From Mesorhizobium sp. YC-39 (lineage in GTDB: Bacteria > Pseudomonadota > Alphaproteobacteria > Rhizobiales > Rhizobiaceae): a stretch of 64,000 nt of DNA. A program made the position numbers and the translations under genes. Shown here one piece after another: positions 18,868 through 27,744 of this stretch (the stretch's first letter is position 1; every line of letters begins with the position of its first letter). Location of the stretch: the NCBI RefSeq assembly GCF_025753795.1, contig NZ_JAOWPS010000015.1, positions 16,063-80,062 on the forward strand. Direction: 5' to 3'. The notes beneath the pieces were generated by a model, which did not search any database, was not told where the DNA came from, and saw only the letters and a program-made list of their open reading frames with translations.

Positions 18868-19692
18868 TTAACCCTTGAATGCTGGATCGCGCTTTTCGGC
18901 AAAGGCCACCGAGCCTTCTCGGAAATCATCAGAACGCAGCATCTGCTCGTAGTGGGGCATGTCGCTTTTGCCGACCCAGGCGCGGCGGACCGCAGCGTGA
19001 GATGCCTCGACCGAGGCATGGGCGTAGTGGCGCATGTATTCCTTGAGTGCAGTGGCAACCAACGGCGCGCCCTGCGCGATCGTAGCGGCAATCTCGCGAG
19101 CGTGATCCATCAACTTATGGGCGGGTACAACATCACGCACGAGACCCCAATGCTTGGCTTCATCGGCGTACATCTTGCGACCTGTCAGAATCAGATCCAT
19201 CGATACGTTGAATGGAATACGATGATGCAATTTTTGGATTGCACCCCCATCCGGCAGGAAGCCGCGCTGCATTTCGGGCAGCCAGAAATAGGCATCTTCT
19301 GCACAGACGATCACATCGCCGCCAAGGGCAAGCTCAAAGCCGCCTCCTATCGCTCCACCGGCCAAGGCGACGACCACCGGTTTGTAAAGGCCAAAGAATT
19401 CGGGCAACCCCCCCAGCCCGCCCGGCCCAAGATCGAAGCCCTGCTCAGCGTGTGCACTTTCACCTGCCACGAAGGCTTTCAGATCCCAGCCCGCCGAGAA
19501 GATATTCTTCGCGTTGCCGGCACTGGACAGAATAGCCACGCGCAGGTCGGGATCGTCATTGAGCCGGGAGAAGACCGCATACATCTCGCGGCTTAGCGAT
19601 AGATTGATCGCATTGACCGGCGGTCGCTTCATCGCCACCTCGAGTACCGGGCCATTGATTGTGACGTCTAGCTGCGCCGATGCGTCGCTCAT
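18868..19692 (-). CDS. Enoyl-CoA hydratase family, CaiD-like (carnitinyl-CoA dehydratase candidate)
   Basis: A 274-residue crotonase-fold protein. The oxyanion-hole loops are FSAGWDLK (about 65-72) and AGGAIGGGFELAL (about 111-123). Glu120 and Glu140 (in FELAL and FWLPEMQRG) match the two acidic positions of the CaiD group. The stretch TGRKM.A.EA..WG, followed by LMDHAREIA and APLVATALKE, reads very like Escherichia coli CaiD from memory. It would interconvert crotonobetainyl-CoA and carnitinyl-CoA. It is the first gene of the long operon and is divergent from the LysR gene, with the ADP-forming CoA ligase 4 bases downstream. A generic enoyl-CoA hydratase remains possible. Confidence 0.85.
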   Translation of the reverse strand: MSDASAQLDVTINGPVLEVAMKRPPVNAINLSLSREMYAVFSRLNDDPDLRVAILSSAGNAKNIFSAGWDLKAFVAGESAHAEQGFDLGPGGLGGLPEFFGLYKPVVVALAGGAIGGGFELALGGDVIVCAEDAYFWLPEMQRGFLPDGGAIQKLHHRIPFNVSMDLILTGRKMYADEAKHWGLVRDVVPAHKLMDHAREIAATIAQGAPLVATALKEYMRHYAHASVEASHAAVRRAWVGKSDMPHYEQMLRSDDFREGSVAFAEKRDPAFKG

Positions 19693-19772
19693 TAGGTGGC
19701 CTCATGCTAGGGTGGGGTCGAAACCGCTTTTATGTGGTGCGGATTTCCCTTGAATTTGCCACCGTGCAGCCT

Positions 19773-19790
19773 GAAAACAATGTTGTTTCG
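19773..19790. promoter_or_regulatory. Candidate LysR operator between the CaiD-like gene and lysR
   Basis: An inverted repeat AAACAA-TG-TTGTTT (19775-19788) lies in the 125-base divergent spacer, about 30 bases before the LysR start and 85 bases before the hydratase start. The placement suits autoregulation plus activation of the operon. Binding is inferred from symmetry and position only. Confidence 0.35.
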
Positions 19791-19817
19791 ATTCATCGCA
19801 CATGAAAAGGATTCATA

Positions 19818-20741
19818 GTGAGATACTGGAAGCACATCCCGCCGATGAAATCCTTGCTGGCGGTGGAGGCCACCTCGCGCCATGCCAGCTTCTCAGCCGC
19901 GGCCGAGGAGCTGAATGTCAGCCAATCCGCTATCAGCCATGCCGTCACCGCCGCCGAGGCCTTTCTCGGTGTGCAGCTGATCGACCGCACGACGCGCCCC
20001 ATCAGCCTTACGACCGAGGGCAAGATCTACATGGCCACACTGCGCAATTGCCTGAACCAGCTGGCAACCGAAAGCGACGCCCTGCGCCGGTCAAAAACGC
20101 GCAATGCCTTGACGATCTCCTGCAATCTGGCAAATGCAAACTACTGGCTGCTGCCCCGGCTGAAGCTGTTTCACCTCGAGTATCCGAAGCTCCAGGTGCA
20201 TCTGGTGACGACCTATCAGGGCTTGGCGTCCCTCGATGACGGCATCGACATCGCCGTGCGCTTCGGCGACGGGAACTGGCCCAATTGCACCTCGCATCTG
20301 CTATTCAGGGAGAGAATCGTCCCGGTGGCGTCGCCCGATTATCTGGAACGCAATCCGCCAGTGCACCAAGCCGCCGATCTGCTTGACCACACCCTATTGC
20401 ATGCCATGTCGCTGGAGCGCTCTTGGTATGATTGGAACCAGTGGTTCGAGCAGTTCGGCCTATTGCCGAGTGCCGGTTTACCCGGCCCCAGCTTCGACAA
20501 TCACCTTCTGATGATGCAGGCCGCGCTTAATGGGCGCGGGGTGGCACTTGGATGGATCGGCACAGCTTATGAGTTCATCCGCCAGGGCCAACTGGTCAAG
20601 GTCATTGACCTCCCCGTGATCCTGCGCGAGGGGCTATATGTTGTTATTCGCAATCGGCACGATCCGCAGATCGAATGTTTCGTCGACTGGATCACCTCCA
20701 TGACCGCCGCAGAAGCCGAGACGCTGCGCGCTCCTTTCTAA
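19818..20741 (+). CDS. LysR-family transcriptional regulator (GcvA-like)
   Basis: A 307-residue LysR protein. The N-terminal winged helix-turn-helix (about residues 8-66) includes HASFSAAAEELNVSQSAIS. The effector-binding domain (from about residue 95) has the GcvA-like stretch GIDIAVRFGDGNWP. The start is a GTG at 19818 with AAAAGG upstream; an ATG at 19845 is a less likely alternative. It is divergent from the CaiD-like gene that heads the catabolic operon, the usual layout for a LysR activator and its target. The inducer is probably a pathway compound. Confidence 0.9.
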   Translation: MRYWKHIPPMKSLLAVEATSRHASFSAAAEELNVSQSAISHAVTAAEAFLGVQLIDRTTRPISLTTEGKIYMATLRNCLNQLATESDALRRSKTRNALTISCNLANANYWLLPRLKLFHLEYPKLQVHLVTTYQGLASLDDGIDIAVRFGDGNWPNCTSHLLFRERIVPVASPDYLERNPPVHQAADLLDHTLLHAMSLERSWYDWNQWFEQFGLLPSAGLPGPSFDNHLLMMQAALNGRGVALGWIGTAYEFIRQGQLVKVIDLPVILREGLYVVIRNRHDPQIECFVDWITSMTAAEAETLRAPF

Positions 20742-20798
20742 TAAAACTGACGTTGGTTGATCACACGACCGTCCTGCATACCTTACCGCCTTTTGGGT

Positions 20799-21734
20799 TC
20801 AGTTGGCGCGAAGTGGAGCAATCGCTTTCTGAATGCTGGCGATAAGAGCGTCGCGCTGCGCTGACAGGTCAGCCGGAGATTGCCCGTTTGCCTCTTGTTT
20901 AACGCCGGAAACGAGTGTCTCCGCCAGCGCCGGATCTAGGTGCAGCACACCAAGATCATCCCACCACCGGTTAAAGCTGTCGGTGTAGCGTTCACAGAAC
21001 GCTGCGAGGCCGCCATCGCCCGCACCGAGGTGAAAAAGCATCGTCGGACCCATGGCGGCCCAGCGAAGTCCAGGCCCGGCCCACATAGCCTTATCAACGT
21101 CCTCGACGGAGGCAACGCCTGTTTTGACGAGATGGATCGCCTCGCGCCAGACGGCGGCCTGCAGACGATTAGCGACATGGCCAGGGACCTCGCGATTGAC
21201 GCGAATGGTCACTTTGCCGACAGCAGCGTAGAACCGCTCCGCGTCCTCGACGACGCCCTCGGCGGTCTGGTCATTGCCCATTACCTCTACAAGTGGAATG
21301 AGATGCGGTGGGTTGAAGGGATGACCAAGTACGAAGTGTGACGGATTGCGCCAGCCTCTCTGCATTTCCGATAGCGTCAGCCCCGATGCTGAGGTAGCGA
21401 CCACGGCGCCGGGTGCGAGATGTGTTTCGATTTCACCGTAGAGAGCGTGCTTTATCGTAAGCCTTTCAGGGACATTTTCCTGCACGAATGATGCGCCTTC
21501 AACCGCTTCAGCAGCAGATTTGCAGAAGCGGACACGGTCGGGGCTTCCCCCCTTGACCAGCCCGATCTGTTCGAGTGTAGGCCAGGCCCGTTCGATGTAG
21601 TCACGGACGCTTTTCTCCGTGTTCGGGGAGATATCATGGACCGCGACGTCGCGGCCGGATCCAAGAAATAGGGCTGCCCAGCTCGCACCGATAACTCCAG
21701 CCCCGAGGACGGCGGTATTCTTAAATTCAACCAT
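20799..21734 (-). CDS. 3-hydroxyacyl-CoA dehydrogenase-family carnitine-type dehydrogenase, stand-alone
   Basis: A 311-residue NAD-dependent dehydrogenase with the Rossmann motif GAGVIGASWA and the catalytic stretch LGHPFNPPHLIPLVE. It is similar to the first domain of the fused enzyme at 15245-16771 but lacks a thioesterase domain. The length matches carnitine dehydrogenase or lambda-crystallin/L-gulonate dehydrogenase. It lies about 125 bases after a second BKACE gene on the same strand, so the pair may process a second beta-hydroxy acid. It converges with the LysR gene with a 57-base spacer. Confidence 0.85.
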   Translation of the reverse strand: MVEFKNTAVLGAGVIGASWAALFLGSGRDVAVHDISPNTEKSVRDYIERAWPTLEQIGLVKGGSPDRVRFCKSAAEAVEGASFVQENVPERLTIKHALYGEIETHLAPGAVVATSASGLTLSEMQRGWRNPSHFVLGHPFNPPHLIPLVEVMGNDQTAEGVVEDAERFYAAVGKVTIRVNREVPGHVANRLQAAVWREAIHLVKTGVASVEDVDKAMWAGPGLRWAAMGPTMLFHLGAGDGGLAAFCERYTDSFNRWWDDLGVLHLDPALAETLVSGVKQEANGQSPADLSAQRDALIASIQKAIAPLRAN

Positions 21735-21860
21735 TACAGTATCCCAGTTTGGAGGTGGAGAGCGGCAGTCAGCCCACTGTCGTTAAACAACTGCGCGGTG
21801 AAGATGGAAACCTGGCCCGATGAACCAAATTCCCGTCTATTTGAAAATCTGCCTGCATGG

Positions 21861-22790
21861 TTAGAATGCTACCTGGTCGCCGCCCTTGAGACCTAGACGT
21901 CGACGCGCCTCGTCCGGGGTTGCGATTGTTCTTCCGAGGTTCTCGACGATTGATCTGATCTTACGCACTTGCTCTGCACTGGACTTCGCTTTCTGACCGG
22001 GTCCGATGTAGAGGCTGTCCTCCAAGCCGACCCGCAGGTTTCCGCCAAGCAACGCAGCCTGTGTCGTGAATGGCATCTGATGTCTGCCGGCGGCAAGCAC
22101 CGACCATTCGTAGTCGTCGCCGAAGAGTTTGTGAGCGATGGTATGCATGTGCACGAGGTTGTCGAGATCGGGACCGACGCCACCGAGAATACCGAAGACC
22201 ATCTGTACGAAGAAAGGGGGCTTGATCCAACCCTGATCAATGATCCATGCAAGGTTGTAGAGGTGGCCTAGGTCGTAGCACTCAAACTCGAACTTGGTTC
22301 CATGACCTTCGCCGAGCTCCTTAATAGTGTACTCGATATCGGCAAACGTATTGCGAAATATGAAGTCCCTGGTGGATTCAAGGAATGCGGGCTCCCAAGA
22401 GTGCTTCCAGTCCTTATATTTTTGCATCATTGGGAAGATGCCGAAGTTCATCGAACCCACGTTGAGAGATGCCATCTCCGGGCTTGTCCTGACGGCCGCT
22501 CGGAGGCGCTCCTCCCGTGTCATCCCGAGGCCTCCTCCCGTGGAAACATTCAGGATCGCGTTGCAGGACTGTTTGATGCGGGGCAGGAACTCCATGAAGA
22601 GGTCTGGGTTAGGATCGGGCTTCCCGTTTTCGGGGTTTCGGGCGTGAAGGTGGATGATCGCTGCTCCAGCCTCCACAGCCTCAATGCTCGCCTGGGCTAT
22701 TTCGGAGGGAGTGATCGGTAGATGCTCTGACATCGTCGGCGTGTGAATGCCGCCAGTGGGCGCACACGTGATAATCACAGATTTAGACAT
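21861..22790 (-). CDS. Second BKACE-family (DUF849) beta-keto acid cleavage enzyme
   Basis: A 309-residue BKACE with zinc-binding His47/His49 in IIHLHARNPENGKPD and the SMNFG motif. It differs clearly from the copy at 14288-15208: the loop after HLHARNPENG continues PDPNPDLFMEFLPRIKQ, and an insertion DWKHSWEPAFLESTRDFIFRNTF is present. It is therefore an ancient paralogue rather than a recent duplicate. It reacts a beta-keto acid with acetyl-CoA. With the downstream stand-alone dehydrogenase it forms a second oxidise-and-cleave pair. The substrate could be carnitine again or a different 3-hydroxy acid. Confidence 0.85.
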   Translation of the reverse strand: MSKSVIITCAPTGGIHTPTMSEHLPITPSEIAQASIEAVEAGAAIIHLHARNPENGKPDPNPDLFMEFLPRIKQSCNAILNVSTGGGLGMTREERLRAAVRTSPEMASLNVGSMNFGIFPMMQKYKDWKHSWEPAFLESTRDFIFRNTFADIEYTIKELGEGHGTKFEFECYDLGHLYNLAWIIDQGWIKPPFFVQMVFGILGGVGPDLDNLVHMHTIAHKLFGDDYEWSVLAAGRHQMPFTTQAALLGGNLRVGLEDSLYIGPGQKAKSSAEQVRKIRSIVENLGRTIATPDEARRRLGLKGGDQVAF

Positions 22791-23025
22791 ATTCAGAGCC
22801 TCTTTTGCTAAGCTGACCCGAAAGGATCGCCGTCATGCTGCAGCTTCGCGCCGATGCCAGTCAGCATCTGTGCGTGGATCGCCACCAATTTAACAATTTT
22901 CGCCTTCGGTAGTGCCGAGTTGCGCAGCGCTTTATCGCTCATAGCGCTGCAGTCGTACGCCGTTCTCTGTGGGTTATGACCGGCGCAGTTCGCCGCTACC
23001 TGAGATGAATCTGCCCTTAGGGCTG

Positions 23026-24048
23026 TCAAATCCGATCGGGCTGCTTTCTGTGCAGAGGCCAGCCCCGAAATTCAAAAGGTATACGGCCGTTGACCCTGTC
23101 TGTACGCGGAGAAAGCCCGAAACGCTCGCGATACGCCCGACTGAAATGCACTTGGCTCGCAAACCCGGATGCGATGGCGATTTCGGACATGGGCATGTCC
23201 GTCTGCGTAACAAATCCCCTCGCGCGGTCCAACCGGATATCACGATAATATGCCGCCGGGGATTTGCCGACGTATTTAACGAAAAGACGGTTGAGCTGTC
23301 GGTGTGAAACGGAAATACGACTGGCTATTTTGGGTATAGTAAGGGCATTTTCGAGGTGCTGCTCCATCACGACGATCGCCTTTCTGATCGAGGCTGGAAC
23401 GTGGCTTCCTAACGGCTCGACGTTGGCTGGGTTCTGAGGTGTACCGGCAGGTCTAAGAAGTGGGTGGAAGATATACCGTGCGGCGGCGTTAGCCAGCGCG
23501 TCCCCAGAGATCGCCTGTATTAGATGAAGAGCGATGTCCGCGGAGGCTATTCCTCCGGCGCAGGTAAACTGATTGTCGTGGCGAACAAAGATGTCTTCGG
23601 AAACCTCGATGTCTTCATGCAATTCCTTAAGAGCGTCGATATGCTCATAGTGGACCGTGGCCCGCTTACCGCTTAGTAGGCCCGCAGAGGCAAGGATAAA
23701 AGCTCCGGTGTCGATACCTCCCATAATGCTCCCTGCCCGAGCGAACTTCCGTAGAGCAGCCAGGAGCTGGTGAGTAGCCCCAGTTTCTGGGGTCCAGCTT
23801 GCGGACATAACCACGATGTCAAACTGGCTACCCTGGATATCGCTGAGGCGCTGGGTCTCGACGCAGAAGCCGTTGCTTGCCATACAAGAACCGCCGCTTG
23901 CTGAGACTAGTTGCCATCGGTATCGGGTGTCGCCTTCAAGATAGTTAGCCGCGCGGAAAGGGTCGATAAAAGTTGCTGTCGCAGCGAGATTGAAGTTCGG
24001 CGTGACAAGGACCAGAATCTGCACATCGCTACGATTTTTTTCTATCAT
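23026..24048 (-). CDS. GlxA/CdhR-type AraC-family transcriptional regulator
   Basis: A 340-residue regulator with an N-terminal DJ-1/PfpI-like domain (about residues 8-190) and a C-terminal AraC double helix-turn-helix. The latter includes IPKIASRISVSHRQLNRLFV and the second unit ending HFSRAYRERFG. I prefer the ATG at 24048 over the TTG 12 bases upstream; neither has a strong ribosome-binding sequence. The architecture is that of CdhR, the carnitine-responsive activator of pseudomonads. It lies upstream of, and on the same strand as, the second BKACE gene, 235 bases away, and probably controls that gene pair. Confidence 0.88.
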   Translation of the reverse strand: MIEKNRSDVQILVLVTPNFNLAATATFIDPFRAANYLEGDTRYRWQLVSASGGSCMASNGFCVETQRLSDIQGSQFDIVVMSASWTPETGATHQLLAALRKFARAGSIMGGIDTGAFILASAGLLSGKRATVHYEHIDALKELHEDIEVSEDIFVRHDNQFTCAGGIASADIALHLIQAISGDALANAAARYIFHPLLRPAGTPQNPANVEPLGSHVPASIRKAIVVMEQHLENALTIPKIASRISVSHRQLNRLFVKYVGKSPAAYYRDIRLDRARGFVTQTDMPMSEIAIASGFASQVHFSRAYRERFGLSPRTDRVNGRIPFEFRGWPLHRKQPDRI

Positions 24049-24788
24049 GGCGTAAACCAATCTTGTGAAATGTGAAAAAGCGAGGGCCTTGGTGAAAGAT
24101 TAAGCGCTACCAGAGATGGGCAGGAAAGTTGGCGGAGTGCGAGGTTAGCCTACGCAGCAAACGCGGGAACTCATCTGCGAACAGAAAATCATAATCCTGA
24201 CGCGGGTGACCCTGGCGACGATTACAATAATACTGCGGCGGCAGGAGGTGAACAAGCCAGTCGGCTCTAGTTGGGCAGTAGCAGACGGCATAAAGCGCCA
24301 CGGTGCAGGACTCCTCGTGAATGCCCGTCAGGGCGCTACTCGGTTCTGAACAGAACGGCGGCGTGATTGTGGCGCCGTCGATCGGGCTGGTGACGCTCCG
24401 TGGCTCGTTGGGCGTGACACCACCATTGATTGATTACGACATCAGATGATAGCGGCTGCACGAAAGATGGCGGCGTGGTCACAGCCAAAGCTGCGGGTAC
24501 TTGTGCCCCGTACCGGCGCGTCGGTGGGGCTATTACAACCCGACCCGTTGTGAGAGTGAGTTCCCTGCTGCCCTTAATGCGACCTCCGAGGCACAAACGA
24601 GAACACGTCGACGCCGACATAACCGCCTAGTTACCAGATCACACCGTCAGATCCGAGCCTCAAGCGAAAGCGCCTGAATGTCGGCGGTACAGGAGATCTT
24701 GGCGGTGTGGCACTGCGGCCAGATCATAATAATCGCGCGATAGTGTGCTGCGACTTCAGGTTCCCCACGGCTGAGGACTACATCCTCG
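24049..24788. other. Gap of about 740 bases without a recognised gene
   Basis: This stretch marks the change from the catabolic island to the defence island. Short open frames occur on both strands, but none shows a family motif or a ribosome-binding site. It may hold degraded mobile DNA; I could not recognise any insertion-sequence end. Confidence 0.4.
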
Positions 24789-26384
24789 TTATCCCTTGAG
24801 CCGTCGTGCCAGGCGCTTGACCGCGACGCGATCGGAATCAACGATGAGGAAGTACGGCGTCGGATATCCCTCAACCCAGGTGCCAGAGACCCGTCCTTCG
24901 CCAATTTCAGAAATAATCAGTCCGATGGCGGGATTGAACCGGCGCAGCGACATGGCACTCTCAACATGCAAGGCAGGTACGTCGACGGAGTCCCTCTTCA
25001 AGACGAGAGGGACCAGCTGCAGTGCGTCGGCCACCGGGTCGCTTTCCACACAAATCGGATCAAAGGTCAGGAATAAGTCCTCACGCACGTGTACGCGAGG
25101 CAATCGTTCTGAAATCGTGTGGGAAAGGCTCACGTAGTCGTCCTCAGCAAGGTCGGCGAGCGCCTCGGCGAGCTCGTCCGTCGACAGGCTCGGGAAGGCG
25201 GCGACCAGAGCATTCTCATCGAGGTTCCAGGGCAGGCCATCGACGGATGTCGTGCAAATCCATTTGCCCACTGCCGACCCCTCCGGGCTCAGATCACCGA
25301 CGGTCTCTGTTGGTGAAGGCATCGCGTCCTCCTCGTCGTGGACCGCCGGAGCTGGGAGCGACATGTCCGCCAGCATATCGTCGATGCGGCGGATAACCTT
25401 TCGGCAAAGCCCGGCGAACGAACGGATATCCGCTGCCACCAACTCGACTGTTTCCCCCAACTTCGCTTCCTTGGCGTGTTGCGTGAATTTGGCATCAACC
25501 ACGCCAAGATTGTGCCCGATCAAATGGCGCTTTTGAATGTTGAGGGACAGCACCGCCAGCTCCTGCGCGTCCAGTTCCGCGAACGGATCGAACAAGAATT
25601 CGTCGAAGCGCTTGCGACCTTTATCAATGTTCTGAAAGTCGTTGACGACCGACTTAGCAGGCATCGATCCCAAAGGCCGATTGTGAATTCGATAGGCGTA
25701 CGCTACCTTAAGCGTCGCCTCGAAGGCGGTGAGTACGTCCTCATGAGCATTGCCGAGCAGTCGATAGGCCAGCTCCTGACGATCCTTGCCCAAGGCTTCC
25801 GCCAGATCGACCTGCTGGCCGACCAACTCGGCCTCACGAGAAAAGTGCAGCGCTAGGTTGGGCGCCCCGCAGTCCGGGCAAAACAGCGCAATCGCGAATA
25901 CACCATAGTCCCGCCCGCAGCAGTCGCAAACCAGCAGGCGCATGAGGTCACGGCGTCCGAAACGCGGCCGAGGTTTACTCTGCCGGGGGGCCGGCTTATA
26001 AGTGATCGACTTGCTTCCTCGCGCCACACCGGCCAGCATCTCCGATACCGCGTCTTGCATGTCCTGCAGGGCCGCTTGCTTCACAATCTTGACTGCCGCC
26101 TTGCGATCCTCGGGATGTGTGAACTCGGAATCGTCAGCCCTAATGCCGCTATAAGGGCAGACAGTCCCCGGAGTGCCGGCAGTATATTTCGTTCGTGCGG
26201 CTCTATCAGGATCCGCAGCGAAGCCGACGACAGTCTCGCCGAGTACAAAATGCCTCGGATGGGCGTCGACATTGGGTGAGTATCGATAGACCCTGCCGTC
26301 AGGCGTCCTGGGCACTGGGATGCTCAGCTGCATCTTCGTTCGCGAACCGCCCCTGCGCATTTTTTCAAGTCGTTTCAGTTTCAC
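24789..26384 (-). CDS. Zinc-ribbon protein with HEPN-like motif and C-terminal helical domain, function unknown
   Basis: A 531-residue protein I do not recognise as a named family. A zinc ribbon (CxxC near 153-156 and CxxC near 169-172) sits about one third along. An all-helical segment follows with RHLIGH at 286-291, which fits the Rx4H catalytic motif of HEPN ribonucleases. A C-terminal part (about 370-450) looks like a winged-helix or helical module. The start is a GTG at 26384 with AGGGGGG just upstream; ATGs at 26360 and 26333 are alternatives. It is divergent from another HEPN-motif gene at 26899 and beside known defence genes, so an RNA-targeting defence role is a reasonable inference, not a demonstrated one. 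Confidence 0.65.
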   Translation of the reverse strand: MKLKRLEKMRRGGSRTKMQLSIPVPRTPDGRVYRYSPNVDAHPRHFVLGETVVGFAADPDRAARTKYTAGTPGTVCPYSGIRADDSEFTHPEDRKAAVKIVKQAALQDMQDAVSEMLAGVARGSKSITYKPAPRQSKPRPRFGRRDLMRLLVCDCCGRDYGVFAIALFCPDCGAPNLALHFSREAELVGQQVDLAEALGKDRQELAYRLLGNAHEDVLTAFEATLKVAYAYRIHNRPLGSMPAKSVVNDFQNIDKGRKRFDEFLFDPFAELDAQELAVLSLNIQKRHLIGHNLGVVDAKFTQHAKEAKLGETVELVAADIRSFAGLCRKVIRRIDDMLADMSLPAPAVHDEEDAMPSPTETVGDLSPEGSAVGKWICTTSVDGLPWNLDENALVAAFPSLSTDELAEALADLAEDDYVSLSHTISERLPRVHVREDLFLTFDPICVESDPVADALQLVPLVLKRDSVDVPALHVESAMSLRRFNPAIGLIISEIGEGRVSGTWVEGYPTPYFLIVDSDRVAVKRLARRLKG

Positions 26385-26898
26385 CGCGCCCCCCTGCAAC
26401 GTTATGATATCCACTCCTACACGATTCCGAGGCAGTGGCGTACCATCGTGCAAGTACAACTGGGTCTCGCGGCCCTGTTCCAAAATGCTCAGCGGGAGCC
26501 GCAGCAGCTACGATGAGAGGATAAGGACTGTGGGGAGATTTGCTACGGAGACTCTCTGGGCGGGCCGGAGCCGCGCCACAAAAGTGCTATCCCGTTAGGG
26601 CGACCATCATCATCGGCACCAGCACCAGCAGCGCCTTGTCGAGGATCCCGGCATGGTCAACATGATGATCATCGGGCGCACGCAGGGCGTGTTACGGGGT
26701 GTCATGAAGACCACGGGAAAGGAGTGGCCAGTCACTGAACGACTAAAGGCGCAGCCTTTAGAGCCACGCCTAGCCATAGTTCGTTTAGACTCTCCAAGTG
26801 CCATGGCAAGACCCATGGGCTCGCGACACCATTGTGCCTCCACTCAGCGAGTAGAGGTGTTATAGAGCGGATACGAGTGCATTGCAAGAGGGGAGCGC
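26385..26898. other. Divergent intergenic region between two HEPN-motif genes
   Basis: About 510 bases separate the two divergent starts. The only clear signal is the GAGGGGAG ribosome-binding sequence before 26899. Open frames here lack motifs. The length leaves room for promoters or a small RNA, but none is recognised. Confidence 0.4.
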
Positions 26899-27735
26899 AT
26901 GTCCAGCATTACGAAGAGGCACATACCTACCAGAGAGTTGCTAGGTGAGTACCTCACCTTCGTACCCCGTCCCCAGGAGGTAGACCACTTCGAAGTGGAC
27001 ATGCGTACCCTGAACCCCACCCTCTTACGGGATAGCATACGGGAGGGAGTGCAGGTCCGCCGCCTGCAGGCGGTACCAGTAGACCAGCAGCGCCAGATAA
27101 TCCACCGCATATACACACGGAAGGTCAAAGAGTTCTCCTCGATCTACCCCTTCGTATTCGCCGTAGAGAACAGCCTGAGGTCAGTGTTGGCCGACTACCT
27201 CGAGGACAGGTTCGGCAGGATGGACTGGTGGACCATCATCAGGGACGGCCGGGACGCAGGACAGACCTACCAGAATTTCCCCAACATTCGAGGCGTGGTC
27301 ATCAACCCCGGCTTCGTCAAGGCCGTCTGGAAGGTGTTCGACGACATGATCAGCGCTACGCTGATTCACAAGGTCACGGGACCCGACAAGAGCGACGAGT
27401 TCTACTATTGTCTTACGCTCGGAGAACTCTGGAGCATCATCAAGGCGGACTGGGGCTTGATGCGGGGCATGTTTTGCGCCAACGCGGAGCTGGCATTCAA
27501 CCTCGACAAGACTGTGTTTGACGACACGTTACGAGTCATCAAGGAAACCCGGAACGAGCTCTTCCATAGCAATCCCATCAAGGACCGTAAGAAGGTCGTC
27601 GAGGCTTGCGAGCGCATACTTAATGCGCTCCAGTTCCATCTCGGCGACTATGACGCCGACTTGGGCGCCGCCCAATGCTCGCAGATTCCGCCGACAGTCA
27701 ACCGCGCACAGCGACACGTCATCCCAGCTCGATAG
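26899..27735 (+). CDS. Swt1-like HEPN-domain protein
   Basis: A 278-residue protein. The core (about residues 80-245) is helical and begins with SIYPFVFAVENSLRSVLADYL, the usual opening of Swt1/Abi-type HEPN domains. It ends with RNELFH at residues 218-223, a perfect Rx4-6H ribonuclease motif with the common Asn after Arg. The start follows GAGGGGAG. Codon use differs from the neighbours, with frequent AGG, AGA and CTA codons, which suggests recent transfer. It converges with the TIR remnant and diverges from the zinc-ribbon HEPN gene. Such proteins act as toxins in abortive infection, so a defence role is likely. Confidence 0.75.
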   Translation: MSSITKRHIPTRELLGEYLTFVPRPQEVDHFEVDMRTLNPTLLRDSIREGVQVRRLQAVPVDQQRQIIHRIYTRKVKEFSSIYPFVFAVENSLRSVLADYLEDRFGRMDWWTIIRDGRDAGQTYQNFPNIRGVVINPGFVKAVWKVFDDMISATLIHKVTGPDKSDEFYYCLTLGELWSIIKADWGLMRGMFCANAELAFNLDKTVFDDTLRVIKETRNELFHSNPIKDRKKVVEACERILNALQFHLGDYDADLGAAQCSQIPPTVNRAQRHVIPAR

Positions 27736-27744
27736 ATTTTTCTC

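Noticed and set aside
22808..23029. Short minus-strand frame between the second CdhR-like regulator and BKACE gene
   Set aside because: Protein-like in part, but only about 44 codons from its best ATG, no ribosome-binding sequence, and it lies in a promoter-bearing spacer.
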